Shown here: positions 16,090-24,591 of the stretch, in pieces | Layout of the letters: the number at the start of each line of letters is the position of its first letter | Numbering within the stretch: position 1 is the first letter of the stretch | From: an uncultured Acetatifactor sp. | GTDB lineage: Bacteria; Bacillota; Clostridia; Lachnospirales; Lachnospiraceae | Direction of reading: 5' to 3' | Assembly (NCBI GenBank): GCA_910588225.1 | Contig: CAJUQT010000025.1 | Span: 1 to 55,737 of the forward strand | Length of the DNA: 55,737 nucleotides | Notes under the pieces: generated by a model | What the model was told of the DNA's origin: nothing | What the model saw: only the letters and a program-made list of their open reading frames with translations | Database searches by the model: none | Position numbers and translations under genes: made by a program

Positions 16090-17055
16090 ATGTTATATTC
16101 TGTGATATCGGAAGAACAGTCGTCTTTGCTTGCACTGGGAGGCATCTTGTTTGCGTTTGTGGTAACGGTATTCGCTACGGCGAAGCTGGGGGAGTATCTG
16201 CCGAAAGATGCAGGGCGGGAATTTGCTCATGACGGCAAGCTGTCCGCGGGGAAGCCCAGGGGAGCCGGAATTATTTTTGTGCTGGCCTTTGTGGCGGCGG
16301 CTCTCTTTTTTTCCCCTTTGAAGGCAGAGAGCATCATCTATCTGATTCTGATTGTTATCTGTATGATGACAGGGTTTCTGGATGACGCCTCGAAAACGTC
16401 CTGGGGAGAGTTCAAGAAGGGCTTTCTGGATTTGTGTGTGGCGGTTTTGACAGCCATGACCTTTCTGAAATATAATTCCAATACCATAGAACTGGCATTT
16501 CTCCATATGGGGATTACGATTCCCAAAGGAGTGTTTGCCGTGCTGGCGGTGATTCTGGTATGGGTATCTGTGAATGTGACCAACTGCTCCGACGGTGTGG
16601 ACGGGCTTTCCGGGACGCTGGCCATCATTTCCATGACAACCATTTATCTGGTGGATCGGATTCTGGAGGTGGGACAGGATTTTTCATTCCTGATTCTGCT
16701 CTTTGCGGCATGTATCCTGGGCTATCTGTGGTATAATGCCACCCCCAGCCGGCTCCTGATGGGGGATGCGGGCTCCAGGGCCATGGGACTTTTTATCAGT
16801 ATTGCCGTTCTGAAGACGGGCAGACCGCTTCTGTATATTCCGGCGGCATTTGTGTTGCTTCTGGACGGCGGTTTGGGGTTGATTAAGGTATCGCTGCTTC
16901 GTGTGGGGAAAATCCGCATTCTGACGAAAGTGCGTACGCCCCTTCACGACCATGTGCGGAAGATGTGGGGCTGGTCCAATACGCAGACGGTATTCCGCTT
17001 CGCTATTATTCAGATTATTCTGGCGGTGGTTGTGGTGTACGGCGTCGGAGTGTGA
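16090..17055 (+). CDS. mraY: MraY-type phospho-N-acetylmuramoyl-pentapeptide transferase
   Basis: This 321-residue polytopic membrane protein has about ten helices. It has the polyprenyl-phosphate phosphosugar transferase motifs GFLDDASK (D98, D99), NVTNCSDGVDGLSG, LLMGDAGSRAMG and TPLHDHVRKMWGW. MraY makes lipid I from UDP-MurNAc-pentapeptide and undecaprenyl phosphate. The cytoplasmic histidine motif, usually HHH in MraY, reads LHDH, and the usual K-x-G-T-P-x-M-G-G reads KPRGAG. It is therefore a divergent MraY, and a related transferase for another cell-surface polymer is possible. No peptidoglycan (dcw) genes are adjacent. GGGAG precedes the ATG. Confidence 0.72.
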   Translation: MLYSVISEEQSSLLALGGILFAFVVTVFATAKLGEYLPKDAGREFAHDGKLSAGKPRGAGIIFVLAFVAAALFFSPLKAESIIYLILIVICMMTGFLDDASKTSWGEFKKGFLDLCVAVLTAMTFLKYNSNTIELAFLHMGITIPKGVFAVLAVILVWVSVNVTNCSDGVDGLSGTLAIISMTTIYLVDRILEVGQDFSFLILLFAACILGYLWYNATPSRLLMGDAGSRAMGLFISIAVLKTGRPLLYIPAAFVLLLDGGLGLIKVSLLRVGKIRILTKVRTPLHDHVRKMWGWSNTQTVFRFAIIQIILAVVVVYGVGV

Positions 17056-17134
17056 GAGAAGAAAGCAGGAGAGAACCTGCAGAAGGCTGTGCGGGATAAG
17101 AATACGAAGATGAGAAGAAGCAGGAGAATGACTT

Positions 17135-17638
17135 ATGTATGATGAACTGACACCCAGTGATATCAGAAAGATGGAAGAGGAGATTGAACAACGGAAGCTG
17201 GTGGTGCGTCCCAAAGCGCTGGAGGATGTGAAGGAAGCGAGAGCGCAGGGGGATTTGAGCGAGAATTTTGAATACTATGCGGCGAAGAAATTCAAGAACC
17301 AGAATGAGAGCCGTATTCGATATCTGGAGAGAATGATTAAGACGGCCAAAGTGATTTCCGAGGAGTCCGCGGAGGATGAGGTTGGCATCAACAATACTGT
17401 CACGGTGGAATTTACGGATGACGGGGCTGTGGAAACCTATAAAATTGTCACCACGGTCAGAGGAAATTCTCTGGAAAATCTGATCAGCAACGAAAGCCCG
17501 CTGGGCAAGGCACTGTTGGGGAAAAAGGAAGGAGATACCGTTTCCGTGCAGGTAAACGCGTCTATTGGCTATGATGTAAAAATTATCCGCATCGATAAGA
17601 CATCTGATGACGGAAATGATAAGATTAGGAGTTTTTAA
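17135..17638 (+). CDS. greA: Transcript cleavage factor GreA
   Basis: This 167-residue protein has an N-terminal coiled coil and a C-terminal FKBP-like domain. The coiled-coil tip has ARAQGDLSENFEYYAAKK, whose Asp and Glu reach into the RNA polymerase secondary channel and stimulate cleavage of backtracked transcripts. Length and domain order are standard. CAGGAG precedes the ATG. Its stop is directly abutted by the next gene's ATG, which indicates co-translation. Confidence 0.93.
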   Translation: MYDELTPSDIRKMEEEIEQRKLVVRPKALEDVKEARAQGDLSENFEYYAAKKFKNQNESRIRYLERMIKTAKVISEESAEDEVGINNTVTVEFTDDGAVETYKIVTTVRGNSLENLISNESPLGKALLGKKEGDTVSVQVNASIGYDVKIIRIDKTSDDGNDKIRSF

Positions 17639-19144
17639 ATGAAAAATTATCTGTTATTTGACCTGGACGGAACACTGACAGACCCCAAAGAAGGGATCTG
17701 TACCTGTGTACAGTACGCATTGTCTTCTTTTGGAATTGAGGAGCCGGATCTGGACAAGCTGGAACCTTTTATCGGGCCGCCCCTGAAGGACAGTTTTATG
17801 GAATTTTATCAGATGGACGAAGCGCAGGCGGAAGCTGCAGTCGAGAAATACAGGGAGCGTTTCCAGGATAAGGGGATTTTCGAGAATGAATTGTATACCT
17901 GGGTCCCCGAGATGCTGCGCGCGCTGAATTCCAAAGGAATGTTTATGGCGGTTGCCTCCAGCAAGCCCACTGTGTTCGTGCGGCAGATTCTGGAGCATTT
18001 TAACATTGCGAAATATTTTAAGGTTGTGGTGGGAAGTGAGCTGGATGGAACCCGGACGGATAAGGCCGAGGTGATAGAGGAAGCCCTGCGGCAGCTGTTT
18101 GGTGAGAAACCGGTGGATAAGAGCAAAGTATATATGATCGGCGATCGCCGCCACGATGTGGAGGGAGCCCATGCGCATGGTGTGGAAGCCGTGGGCGTCA
18201 CATACGGCTATGGCGGTATGGAGGAGCTGAAGGAGGCGAAAGCCGACTATATTGTCCGTTCTGTGGGAGAGCTGCAGAAATTCCTTCTGCGGGGAACGGA
18301 AGAGACGGAGAAGCTTACGACTTTTCAGCGGATATGGCAGCTGGCGCTTCCGTTTCTGCTGTTTGTCATGGTGAGAAATATTGGTCTGAATATCGGTGTT
18401 GTGCTTTTGGCCACGCTGGGCAACAGCATTTCGGGAGGAGATTTTCTGTTTATACGCAATGGGGAAGGGGCGCTTGAGCAGGTGACGGGAAATGGATCGG
18501 CTATTATCTCCACGATAGGAATCCTGGCCGGTGCGGCGGCTGTCTTCGGCATTGCGAAAAAGACTCTCGCCAGAACGGCCAATGATATGAAGTTGACCCA
18601 TATTAAGGAGGAGCCTGGGAAAAGTTATCTGTTCATGGGGATTGCGTCTGTGGGGCTGGCATTGGGATTGAATGCGCTTCTGGAGCTGACAGGGGTTATC
18701 GGCGGCTCCGAGACCTATCAAACAGTGGCGGAGAATCAGTATGCGGCAGCGCTTCCGCTGGGACTTATCTGCTTTGGACTTATTGCGCCGATTGCCGAGG
18801 AGCTTTTGTTCCGCGGGATTATTTACAGTTGTGTGAGACGGTATATGAAGCCTATTGCAGCCATGGTTATGTCAGCGGCTTTTTTTGCAATGTATCATGG
18901 TAATTCGGTACAGGGAATTTATGCTTTTGTCATGGGTTGTCTCATGGTGTATGCCTATGAATATTTCGGTGATTTCCGGATGCCGGTGGCTGTACATATT
19001 ATTTCCAATGTGCTGATTTACAGTATCAGCTATCAGCCGGGGACGGCCGGTATGTTTGTGAACTGGCCGGTATGCCTTGTGTGCCTGGCGTTCGGCGCGG
19101 GAGGCGTATGGCTGCTGAATAAGGAAAAGAAGATATACGGATAG
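17639..19144 (+). CDS. HAD phosphatase (PGP-like) fused to a CPBP intramembrane protease
   Basis: In this 501-residue protein, residues 1-215 are a HAD subfamily IA phosphatase with DLDGTLTD (D8, D10), the conserved ASSKP and GDRRHDVEGA. Residues from about 228 form some eight membrane helices with the CPBP (CAAX-like/Abi) motifs IAEELLFRG (E387, E388, R392), AMYHGN and VHIISN, which bind the catalytic metal. HAD enzymes and CPBP proteases are normally separate proteins, and no stop or start-like break is visible between them. The soluble part would face the cytoplasm. Roles could be metabolite repair plus membrane proteolysis; the link is unknown. Confidence 0.85.
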   Translation: MKNYLLFDLDGTLTDPKEGICTCVQYALSSFGIEEPDLDKLEPFIGPPLKDSFMEFYQMDEAQAEAAVEKYRERFQDKGIFENELYTWVPEMLRALNSKGMFMAVASSKPTVFVRQILEHFNIAKYFKVVVGSELDGTRTDKAEVIEEALRQLFGEKPVDKSKVYMIGDRRHDVEGAHAHGVEAVGVTYGYGGMEELKEAKADYIVRSVGELQKFLLRGTEETEKLTTFQRIWQLALPFLLFVMVRNIGLNIGVVLLATLGNSISGGDFLFIRNGEGALEQVTGNGSAIISTIGILAGAAAVFGIAKKTLARTANDMKLTHIKEEPGKSYLFMGIASVGLALGLNALLELTGVIGGSETYQTVAENQYAAALPLGLICFGLIAPIAEELLFRGIIYSCVRRYMKPIAAMVMSAAFFAMYHGNSVQGIYAFVMGCLMVYAYEYFGDFRMPVAVHIISNVLIYSISYQPGTAGMFVNWPVCLVCLAFGAGGVWLLNKEKKIYG

Positions 19145-19235
19145 CATGTGTGCTGTGGATATATGAAACAGTGCCGGCAATAGTTTGGAGGAAGACAGTG
19201 ATGGATACAGGTAATGAAAGGATAGAAGCAGTATC

Positions 19236-20060
19236 ATGAAATTTTCTGTGATTACGGTATGCCTGAATCCGGGAGAAAAACTGAATGTCACGTTGGAAAG
19301 CGTGCTGCGGCAGAGCTGTACAGACGTGGAGATTGTGCTGAAGGACGGATGCAGCACAGATGGAAGCGTGGAAAATTGGCAGAGGGAAAACGCATCCCGC
19401 CCTGAGGCAGAGCGGGTAAAGGTCTATACAGAAAAGGATTCGGGGATTTATGATGCAATGAATCAGGCCGTGGCTCACGCGGAGGGAGAGTTCCTGCTTT
19501 TTCTAAACTGCGGGGATGTGCTGCCGGAGGACGAGGTCCTGGAGCGGACCCGGCAGGTGTTGGAACAGGAGAAGAAGGCGGGGACGGATATGGACCGGCT
19601 GGTACTGTATGGGGATACCTGCAGCGGGAAAAATCATGTGACGATTGCCTCCGCTCCTGTCATCAGCGGTTTTACCTGTTATCGGAATATCCCCTGTCAT
19701 CAGTCCTGCTTTTACAGCGCGGTTCTTTGCAGGGAGAAGCCATACGATCTGCAGTATAAAATCCGTGCGGATTATGACCATTTTCTCTGGTGTTTTTATA
19801 AGGCAGGGGCGAAAATGCGTCATATGGATTTCCCGGTGGCTTTCTATGAAGGACGGGGTTTTTCGGAAAGCCCGGAGAATCAAAAGCGGGATAAACAGGA
19901 GCACAGACGGATTACATCGAATTATATGAGCAGGAGGGAGCTCTTCAAATATCGCGGGGCTATGATCGTGACTCTGGCGCCGCTGCGCAGAGCCATGGCG
20001 GAGAGTAAACTTTTTTCCGGGGTGTATCACTGGGTGAAAAAAAGAATTTATTCTGTATAA
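19236..20060 (+). CDS. Family 2 glycosyltransferase
   Basis: This 274-residue GT-A enzyme starts KFSVITVCLNPGEKL, the nucleotide-sugar binding strand. It has EIVLKDGCSTDGS and DSGIYDAMNQAVAHAEGEFLLFLNCGDV, the usual acidic metal-binding region. The later YDLQYKIRADYDHFLWCFYKAG is typical of enzymes near WcaA and similar exopolysaccharide transferases. It acts at the inner face of the membrane. The next gene encodes a polytopic membrane protein of the kind found in surface-polysaccharide clusters, so the two may cooperate. The ribosome binding site is poor. Confidence 0.85.
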   Translation: MKFSVITVCLNPGEKLNVTLESVLRQSCTDVEIVLKDGCSTDGSVENWQRENASRPEAERVKVYTEKDSGIYDAMNQAVAHAEGEFLLFLNCGDVLPEDEVLERTRQVLEQEKKAGTDMDRLVLYGDTCSGKNHVTIASAPVISGFTCYRNIPCHQSCFYSAVLCREKPYDLQYKIRADYDHFLWCFYKAGAKMRHMDFPVAFYEGRGFSESPENQKRDKQEHRRITSNYMSRRELFKYRGAMIVTLAPLRRAMAESKLFSGVYHWVKKRIYSV

Positions 20061-20117
20061 AAAAGATAATAATAGGAAAAACGACACGTTTCCAGGCATA
20101 TTGGGAGGAATAAACCT

Positions 20118-21446
20118 GTGAGAGAAATTCGCCGTTCTTTTTATCAGATATATAAGGGTGCCTTAAAAATTGTGGGGAAAGGCCTGTTTCTGCTTCTGAC
20201 AGGCGTCCTGTGCGGAACCGCATTGCTGGCATTGGCATATTTACTGCCGGTTAATCCGGAGAACAGGGATATTGCGTACGAGCAGCTGGACAGTGAGGGC
20301 TGGTATCCCAGAGCAGTAATATCCAGTTCCTCGCTGGATACCTGGTTTCATTCCTATTTTCCTGATGTACTTGACGGAAATTCAGATAAAATCATGTTGT
20401 ATACGGCATTGGATGATACGCAGGAGAATCCTCTGACGCGTGCCATGAACTCATACAGTCAGTATGCTGGAAATTATTCCTATTATTGGCATGGTTATGT
20501 CAGCATACTGCGTCCTCTTATGTTTTTCTTTGAGCTGGCGGAACTTCGAACATTGAATATGGTCTGCCAGATTTTTCTGATGATTGCGCTGGCGATTATA
20601 ATTGCCAGAGAAAAAGGCATTCGATATGTCTGTATGTTTGTTACATCCTGTATTTTATTAATGCCGCTGGCAGTGTCAATGTCACTGCAGTTTTCCTGGA
20701 TATTTTATATAGGCCTCACAGGGACCCTCGTATTGCTGTTAAAGAAAGAGTATTTTTCAGAAAACTCACGTTATCTCTGGTTTTTTCTGCTGCTGGGTAT
20801 GCTGACAAGCTATTTTGATCTGCTGACGTATCCTCTGTTCACCTGGGGAATTCCGCTGATTTGGTGGCTGGTGATGCGAAAGGATACCGGGAGAGCAGTG
20901 GAGTGGCTGAAGCTGGTGGCGGCCTCCGGGGTGAGCTGGATTGCAGGATATGGATTATTCTGGCTTTCCAAATGGATACTGGCTGGAATGGTAACGGGAC
21001 GTGATGTTCTGGGAGATGCGGTAGAAGAAGTGTTTCTTCGGTCCGGAACACTGGAGGGACAGCAGTTTGACTTTACTGACAGGTGTAATGCCATCTATGA
21101 AAACTGGCTTCATTATGAATACAATATCTATGCTGTCCTTTTGGTAGGATGGCTGGTCTGGTGGCTGTATTGTACCATAAGGCAGGGAGGCTGGCTGAGA
21201 AGCTCTAAAAAATGTGCTTATTTGCTGATCGGTTTATCGGGTTTTGTCTGGTATTTTGTGTTATCCAATCATACGGCAGTCCATCACTTTTTTACGTACC
21301 GTATCTTCAGTGTGACAATTCTGGCTTTTCTGGCATTGATTCTGGAGGGGATTTCTGTCGGAAGATGTGGGGAGAAGGTTTCCTGGAAACAGAGGCTAAT
21401 TACCCTTGTTTTAATAGGGGGGGGGTACTGCTGCCGGCTGTATTGA
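20118..21446 (+). CDS. Polytopic membrane protein, 5' part, frame broken at a poly-G run
   Basis: A GTG start follows GGGAGGAA. The 442 residues include an N-terminal signal-anchor, a long loop with YPRAVISSSSLDTWFHSYF, and about eight membrane helices. This layout recalls large GT-C-like or polysaccharide-associated membrane proteins; I do not recognise the family. Reading ends shortly after the run of nine G at 21417-21425 (…LIGGG, then six frame-shifted residues). With one more G the frame continues into 21426-22003 without a gap, giving about 628 residues. The protein is truncated as written. Confidence 0.7.
   Translation: MREIRRSFYQIYKGALKIVGKGLFLLLTGVLCGTALLALAYLLPVNPENRDIAYEQLDSEGWYPRAVISSSSLDTWFHSYFPDVLDGNSDKIMLYTALDDTQENPLTRAMNSYSQYAGNYSYYWHGYVSILRPLMFFFELAELRTLNMVCQIFLMIALAIIIAREKGIRYVCMFVTSCILLMPLAVSMSLQFSWIFYIGLTGTLVLLLKKEYFSENSRYLWFFLLLGMLTSYFDLLTYPLFTWGIPLIWWLVMRKDTGRAVEWLKLVAASGVSWIAGYGLFWLSKWILAGMVTGRDVLGDAVEEVFLRSGTLEGQQFDFTDRCNAIYENWLHYEYNIYAVLLVGWLVWWLYCTIRQGGWLRSSKKCAYLLIGLSGFVWYFVLSNHTAVHHFFTYRIFSVTILAFLALILEGISVGRCGEKVSWKQRLITLVLIGGGYCCRLY
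21417..21425 (+). repeat. Run of nine G inside a membrane-protein gene
   Basis: Nine consecutive G follow ATA within the coding sequence. A tenth would join the two frames. Such tracts slip in replication and can act as on/off switches; they are also common sites of sequencing error. Confidence 0.95.
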
Positions 21447-22003
21447 TGGCCCGTCTGGCGAGAGAGGAACTGTTGATTGTAAATGGCGGAGAAGAGTACC
21501 GGCAGATTCCAATGGAGCGGAACGAAGTGCTGGAAGTTGTGTTCGTTCCTTCTTTTGACAGGATACAAGAGATTGGGCTGGGGTTGCAGTGTGAGGATAC
21601 AGAAGGAGAATATTTGATTACGCTGTGGGACGGAGAAACGTGGGAATATCAGATCACAATTCCTGTTTCGGCGGGGGAGGGAACAAATTATCTGGCTGAA
21701 AATGTGGACTGGAAGGTGGAGCATGGGAAGGAATATCGTCTCACGGTGGAAGCACAGGGGAATGAGAAACCGGTATATGTGTGGGCAACGGAAAACGGAG
21801 TCATGACACTGGCGGAATATGGAAGGACGAAGATTGGCGGCAAAGAAATAAACGGACAATTGTTGGCAGGAATACGATATTGGTGCCGCCCCATATCAAA
21901 AAGGCGTCTCCTGTTTTTGGCTGTCAGCTGGTTTGGACTGCTGACGGCCATATGCAGTGCATTATTTTTGAACAGGAAGACAGAAAATGGAAAGGAAAAA
22001 TAA
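21426..22003 (+). pseudogene. 3' part of the same membrane-protein gene in another frame
   Basis: This frame encodes VLLPAVLMARLAREELLIVN and continues the interrupted membrane segment. An extracytoplasmic beta-rich stretch of about 150 residues follows (with EGEYLITLWDGETWEYQITI) and then a last membrane helix, FLAVSWFGLLTAICSALFL, and a basic tail. It has no start codon or ribosome binding site of its own. It is therefore the displaced C-terminus of the 20118 gene, not a separate gene. Confidence 0.75.
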
Positions 22004-22025
22004 AACGATCCTGGGTATGGCAGCC

Positions 22026-22592
22026 TTAAGTTCCGGCCGCCATACCCAGGAAATATCTGTGAATCCGCAAATCCTCATCCAGCTCCGGGTGAAAGGCAGT
22101 GACCAGCTGATTCTTTTGTCTGGCGGCCACAATGCGGCCGTCCGCCCGGGCCAGGACTTTTGTGTCCTCACGGGCAGCGGCGATATAGGGAGCGCGGATA
22201 AAGGTCATGGGAACAGTTCCGATGCCGGTGAAATCGGCCTCCGTGTGGAAACTGCCAAGCTGTCTGCCATAGGCATTTCTTTTGGCAGCGATATCCATGG
22301 TCCCAAAGTGGACTGTCCCTCCCTCCACTTCTTTTGCCAGGAGAATCAGTCCGGCGCAGGTTCCAAAGACAGGCAGGCCGGACTGAATCAATTCTTTCAA
22401 CGGCTTGTAAAGCGCCAGTTCCTGCAGCAGTTTTCCCATAACCGTGCTTTCACCGCCGGGCAGAATGAGGCCGTCAAAAGGACGCTCCAAATCGGAAGGA
22501 CGGCGGATTTCAAAATGGGTCGTGTCTAATCTGTCCAGCATACGGGCATGCTCGGCAAAGGCGCCCTGGAGGGCAAGAATGGCAATGGTCAT
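22026..22592 (-). CDS. pdxT: PdxT, glutaminase subunit of PLP synthase
   Basis: This 188-residue class I glutaminase passes ammonia from glutamine to PdxS for pyridoxal 5'-phosphate synthesis. It has LALQGAFAEH near the start, LPGGEST (44-50), the nucleophile in FGTCAG (C79) and the remaining triad in FHPE (H168, E170). The length is normal. It starts two bases after the pdxS stop on the minus strand, so the two subunits are co-translated. Confidence 0.96.
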   Translation of the reverse strand: MTIAILALQGAFAEHARMLDRLDTTHFEIRRPSDLERPFDGLILPGGESTVMGKLLQELALYKPLKELIQSGLPVFGTCAGLILLAKEVEGGTVHFGTMDIAAKRNAYGRQLGSFHTEADFTGIGTVPMTFIRAPYIAAAREDTKVLARADGRIVAARQKNQLVTAFHPELDEDLRIHRYFLGMAAGT

Positions 22593-22594
22593 TT

Positions 22595-23476
22595 CTATTT
22601 CCCTCTTTCTTCCATAATCAGAGCGATCTCCTGTTCATTGATGCCTACCATGGCTTCTCCCAGATCTTTCGACAATTCTGCAATCAGTTTCGCATCGGTA
22701 TAATTTGTCACTGCCTGTACGATGGCGGCGGCACGTTTTTCCGGATTGCCGGATTTGAAGATGCCGGATCCCACGAAGATGCCTTCCGCGCCCAGCTGCA
22801 TCATCAGGGCTGCGTCCGCGGGGGTCGCCACACCGCCTGCGGCAAAGTTGACTACGGGCAGCTGTCCTGTTTCGTGAACCTGACGGAGCAGGTCGCAGGG
22901 GACTTCCAGCTGCTTTGCCGCTTCAAAAAGCTCATCTTCCCTAAGATTCTGTACTCTTCTGATCTCTGCATTCATGGCACGCATATGGCGGACGGCCTGA
23001 ACAATGTCGCCGGTTCCGGGCTCGCCTTTTGTGCGGATCATGGAGGCACCTTCGGCGATACGCCGCAGAGCCTCGCCCAGATCTCTGGCGCCGCAGACAA
23101 AAGGGACCCTGAAGCGGGTTTTGTCGATATGGTATTTGTCGTCTGCAGGAGATAAGACTTCGCTCTCGTCAATATAGTCGATTTCAATGGCTTCCAGGAT
23201 CTGAGCCTCCACAAAATGACCGATGCGGCATTTTGCCATGACAGGGATGGAGACTGCCTGCTGGATGCCTTTGATCATTTTGGGGTCGCTCATCCGGGAG
23301 ACCCCGCCTGCCTTGCGGATGTCTGCCGGGATTCTCTCCAGTGCCATGACGGCGCAGGCCCCGGCATTCTGGGCGATTTCGGCCTGTTCCGGTGTGGTGA
23401 CATCCATGATGACACCGCCTTTCAACATCTGCGCCAACTGTTTATTCAGTTCATATCGGTTCTGATTTTCACTCAT
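22595..23476 (-). CDS. pdxS: PdxS, synthase subunit of PLP synthase
   Basis: This 293-residue TIM-barrel enzyme makes pyridoxal 5'-phosphate from a pentose phosphate, glyceraldehyde 3-phosphate and ammonia. It has GGVIMDVTTPEQA (20-32), the intermediate-binding lysine in PVMAKCRIGH (K82), the second lysine in IRTKGEPGTG, and GGVATPADAALMMQLGAEG. An upstream in-frame extension to 23590 exists. AGAGAGG sits at the right distance only for the ATG at 23476, which also gives the family length. No PdxR-type regulator is adjacent. Confidence 0.96.
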   Translation of the reverse strand: MSENQNRYELNKQLAQMLKGGVIMDVTTPEQAEIAQNAGACAVMALERIPADIRKAGGVSRMSDPKMIKGIQQAVSIPVMAKCRIGHFVEAQILEAIEIDYIDESEVLSPADDKYHIDKTRFRVPFVCGARDLGEALRRIAEGASMIRTKGEPGTGDIVQAVRHMRAMNAEIRRVQNLREDELFEAAKQLEVPCDLLRQVHETGQLPVVNFAAGGVATPADAALMMQLGAEGIFVGSGIFKSGNPEKRAAAIVQAVTNYTDAKLIAELSKDLGEAMVGINEQEIALIMEERGK

Positions 23477-23545
23477 TTCCATACCTCTCTGTGATTCGAA
23501 TTTTGATGATAAAACAGGTCGGCCGGCCTGTATAGAGAATATAAT

Positions 23546-23575
23546 AAAAGTGGCATGATGGAAAGTGCCACTTTT
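23546..23575. promoter_or_regulatory. Perfect 10-bp inverted repeat in the pdxS upstream region
   Basis: AAAAGTGGCA (23546-23555) and TGCCACTTTT (23566-23575) flank 10 bases. On the minus strand the 3' arm ends in four T, so it could be an attenuator in the pdxS leader. A regulator-binding site is the alternative. An 18-bp imperfect palindrome (ACAGGTCGGCCGGCCTGT) lies at about 23514-23531. Confidence 0.5.
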
Positions 23576-23647
23576 TGAAAAAATAACCATACCACAATTT
23601 TGGCAGAATTTTTTAATGTAACATTTGCATAAAGCAAATTAACAATT

Positions 23648-23677
23648 TTGACAAAAGCAAATTGCACCAGTTAAAAT
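23648..23677 (+). promoter_or_regulatory. Promoter upstream of the LacI remnant
   Basis: TTGACA (23648-23653) and TAAAAT (23672-23677) are separated by 18 bases. It points towards the broken LacI-type gene. Confidence 0.55.
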
Positions 23678-23760
23678 AATCTGTATAACTTTCATGGCAC
23701 ATATGCCGTTGGCATCATGGCGAAAAGCGTGAGAAGGGCCATTCTATCCGGAGGTACAGT

Positions 23761-23970
23761 ATACCTATCAATAAGAAGAAAGTTTTCATCAGGGATATAG
23801 CCGAGTATTGTCATGTATCGCCTTCCACGGTTTCCAGGGTGATAAATGGGAATGGTCATATCTCAAAGGAGACGCAGGAGAAAGAAGAGCATTGTTCCGG
23901 GCAAGTCAAAGCAGGATTGATTACTATCCCAATCAGTTCTCCGGCGGCATGCTTCCTGGCAGACGCCTGA
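23761..23970 (+). pseudogene. Remnant of a LacI-family regulator: HTH domain only, start codon lost
   Basis: The frame encodes FIRDIAEYCHVSPSTVSRVI followed by NGNGHISKETQE, the LacI-type helix-turn-helix and hinge start. The ligand-binding domain of about 280 residues is absent; the frame stops after 69 codons in unrelated sequence. GGAGG (23750-23754) sits at good spacing before ATA (23761), where an ATG would be expected. A G-to-A change probably destroyed the start codon. A terminator follows at 23998. Confidence 0.7.
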
Positions 23971-23997
23971 GGCGTCCAATGGGCCGGCTTAAACAGA

Positions 23998-24039
23998 ACG
24001 CCGTAAAATCACCATATCCGGATGGCTTTACGGCGTTTT
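23998..24039 (+). terminator. Intrinsic terminator after the LacI remnant
   Basis: ACGCCGTAAA (23998-24007) pairs with TTTACGGCGT (24027-24036), followed by T residues. Confidence 0.7.
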
Positions 24040-24093
24040 GGTGTCAGTACATAAATGGGGTGCTCTCAAAAATATGTAACTTTTTTAAAATAG

Positions 24094-24126
24094 TATATTG
24101 CAATATATAATAGCATATGATAAAAT
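24094..24126 (+). promoter_or_regulatory. PadR-gene promoter with a perfect palindrome over the -35 box
   Basis: TTGCAA (24098-24103) and TAAAAT (24121-24126) are spaced by 17 bases. The 14-bp perfect palindrome TATATTGCAATATA (24094-24107) covers the -35 element. PadR proteins bind AT-rich palindromes, so this is a likely autoregulatory operator. Confidence 0.6.
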
Positions 24127-24201
24127 GAACTGGTCAAAAGGCAGTACTGATTAAAATTCAGAGAGATGATAATTTTCAGGCAGAAAGGAAGGAGGATCTG
24201 G

Positions 24202-24510
24202 ATGAATACACAATTTAAAAAAGGCGCACTGGAGCTCTGTGTGCTCTCACAGCTGGTGTGGGGTGACAAATATGGATATGAACTGACGGAAAAAATATCC
24301 GGTGAAATGTCCATTGCCAGCGGCACACTGTACCCTATTCTCAGGAAGCTGAAGGAAGATGACTATGTAACCACTTATCTGGTGGAATCGGAATCCGGCC
24401 CGGCGAGAAAATATTACCAGCTGACGGAAAAGGGAAAGCAGTATCAGACATCGGTAAAGCAGGAATGGGAAGTATTTATCAATGCGGTAAACCAGCTGAT
24501 CTTGGGATAA
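24202..24510 (+). CDS. PadR family transcriptional regulator
   Basis: This 102-residue winged-helix repressor has KKGALELCVLSQL at the start, YGYELTEKI, then SGTLYPILRKLKEDDYV, the DNA-recognition helix and wing region of PadR proteins, and YYQLTEKGKQ. It lacks the long C-terminal domain, so it belongs to the short PadR-s2 type. GGAGG precedes the ATG at 24202; an upstream in-frame ATG at 24166 lacks such a site. The next gene, 81 bases on, encodes a DUF1700/DUF4097 protein, a frequent partner that PadR probably controls. Confidence 0.92.
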   Translation: MNTQFKKGALELCVLSQLVWGDKYGYELTEKISGEMSIASGTLYPILRKLKEDDYVTTYLVESESGPARKYYQLTEKGKQYQTSVKQEWEVFINAVNQLILG

Positions 24511-24591
24511 GGCAACGGCACAGTGCAGGAAAATGTGCAATGTGGGAGACGCATGGTGCACATGGCAGAACTGAAACGGAAAGGAGAGGTT

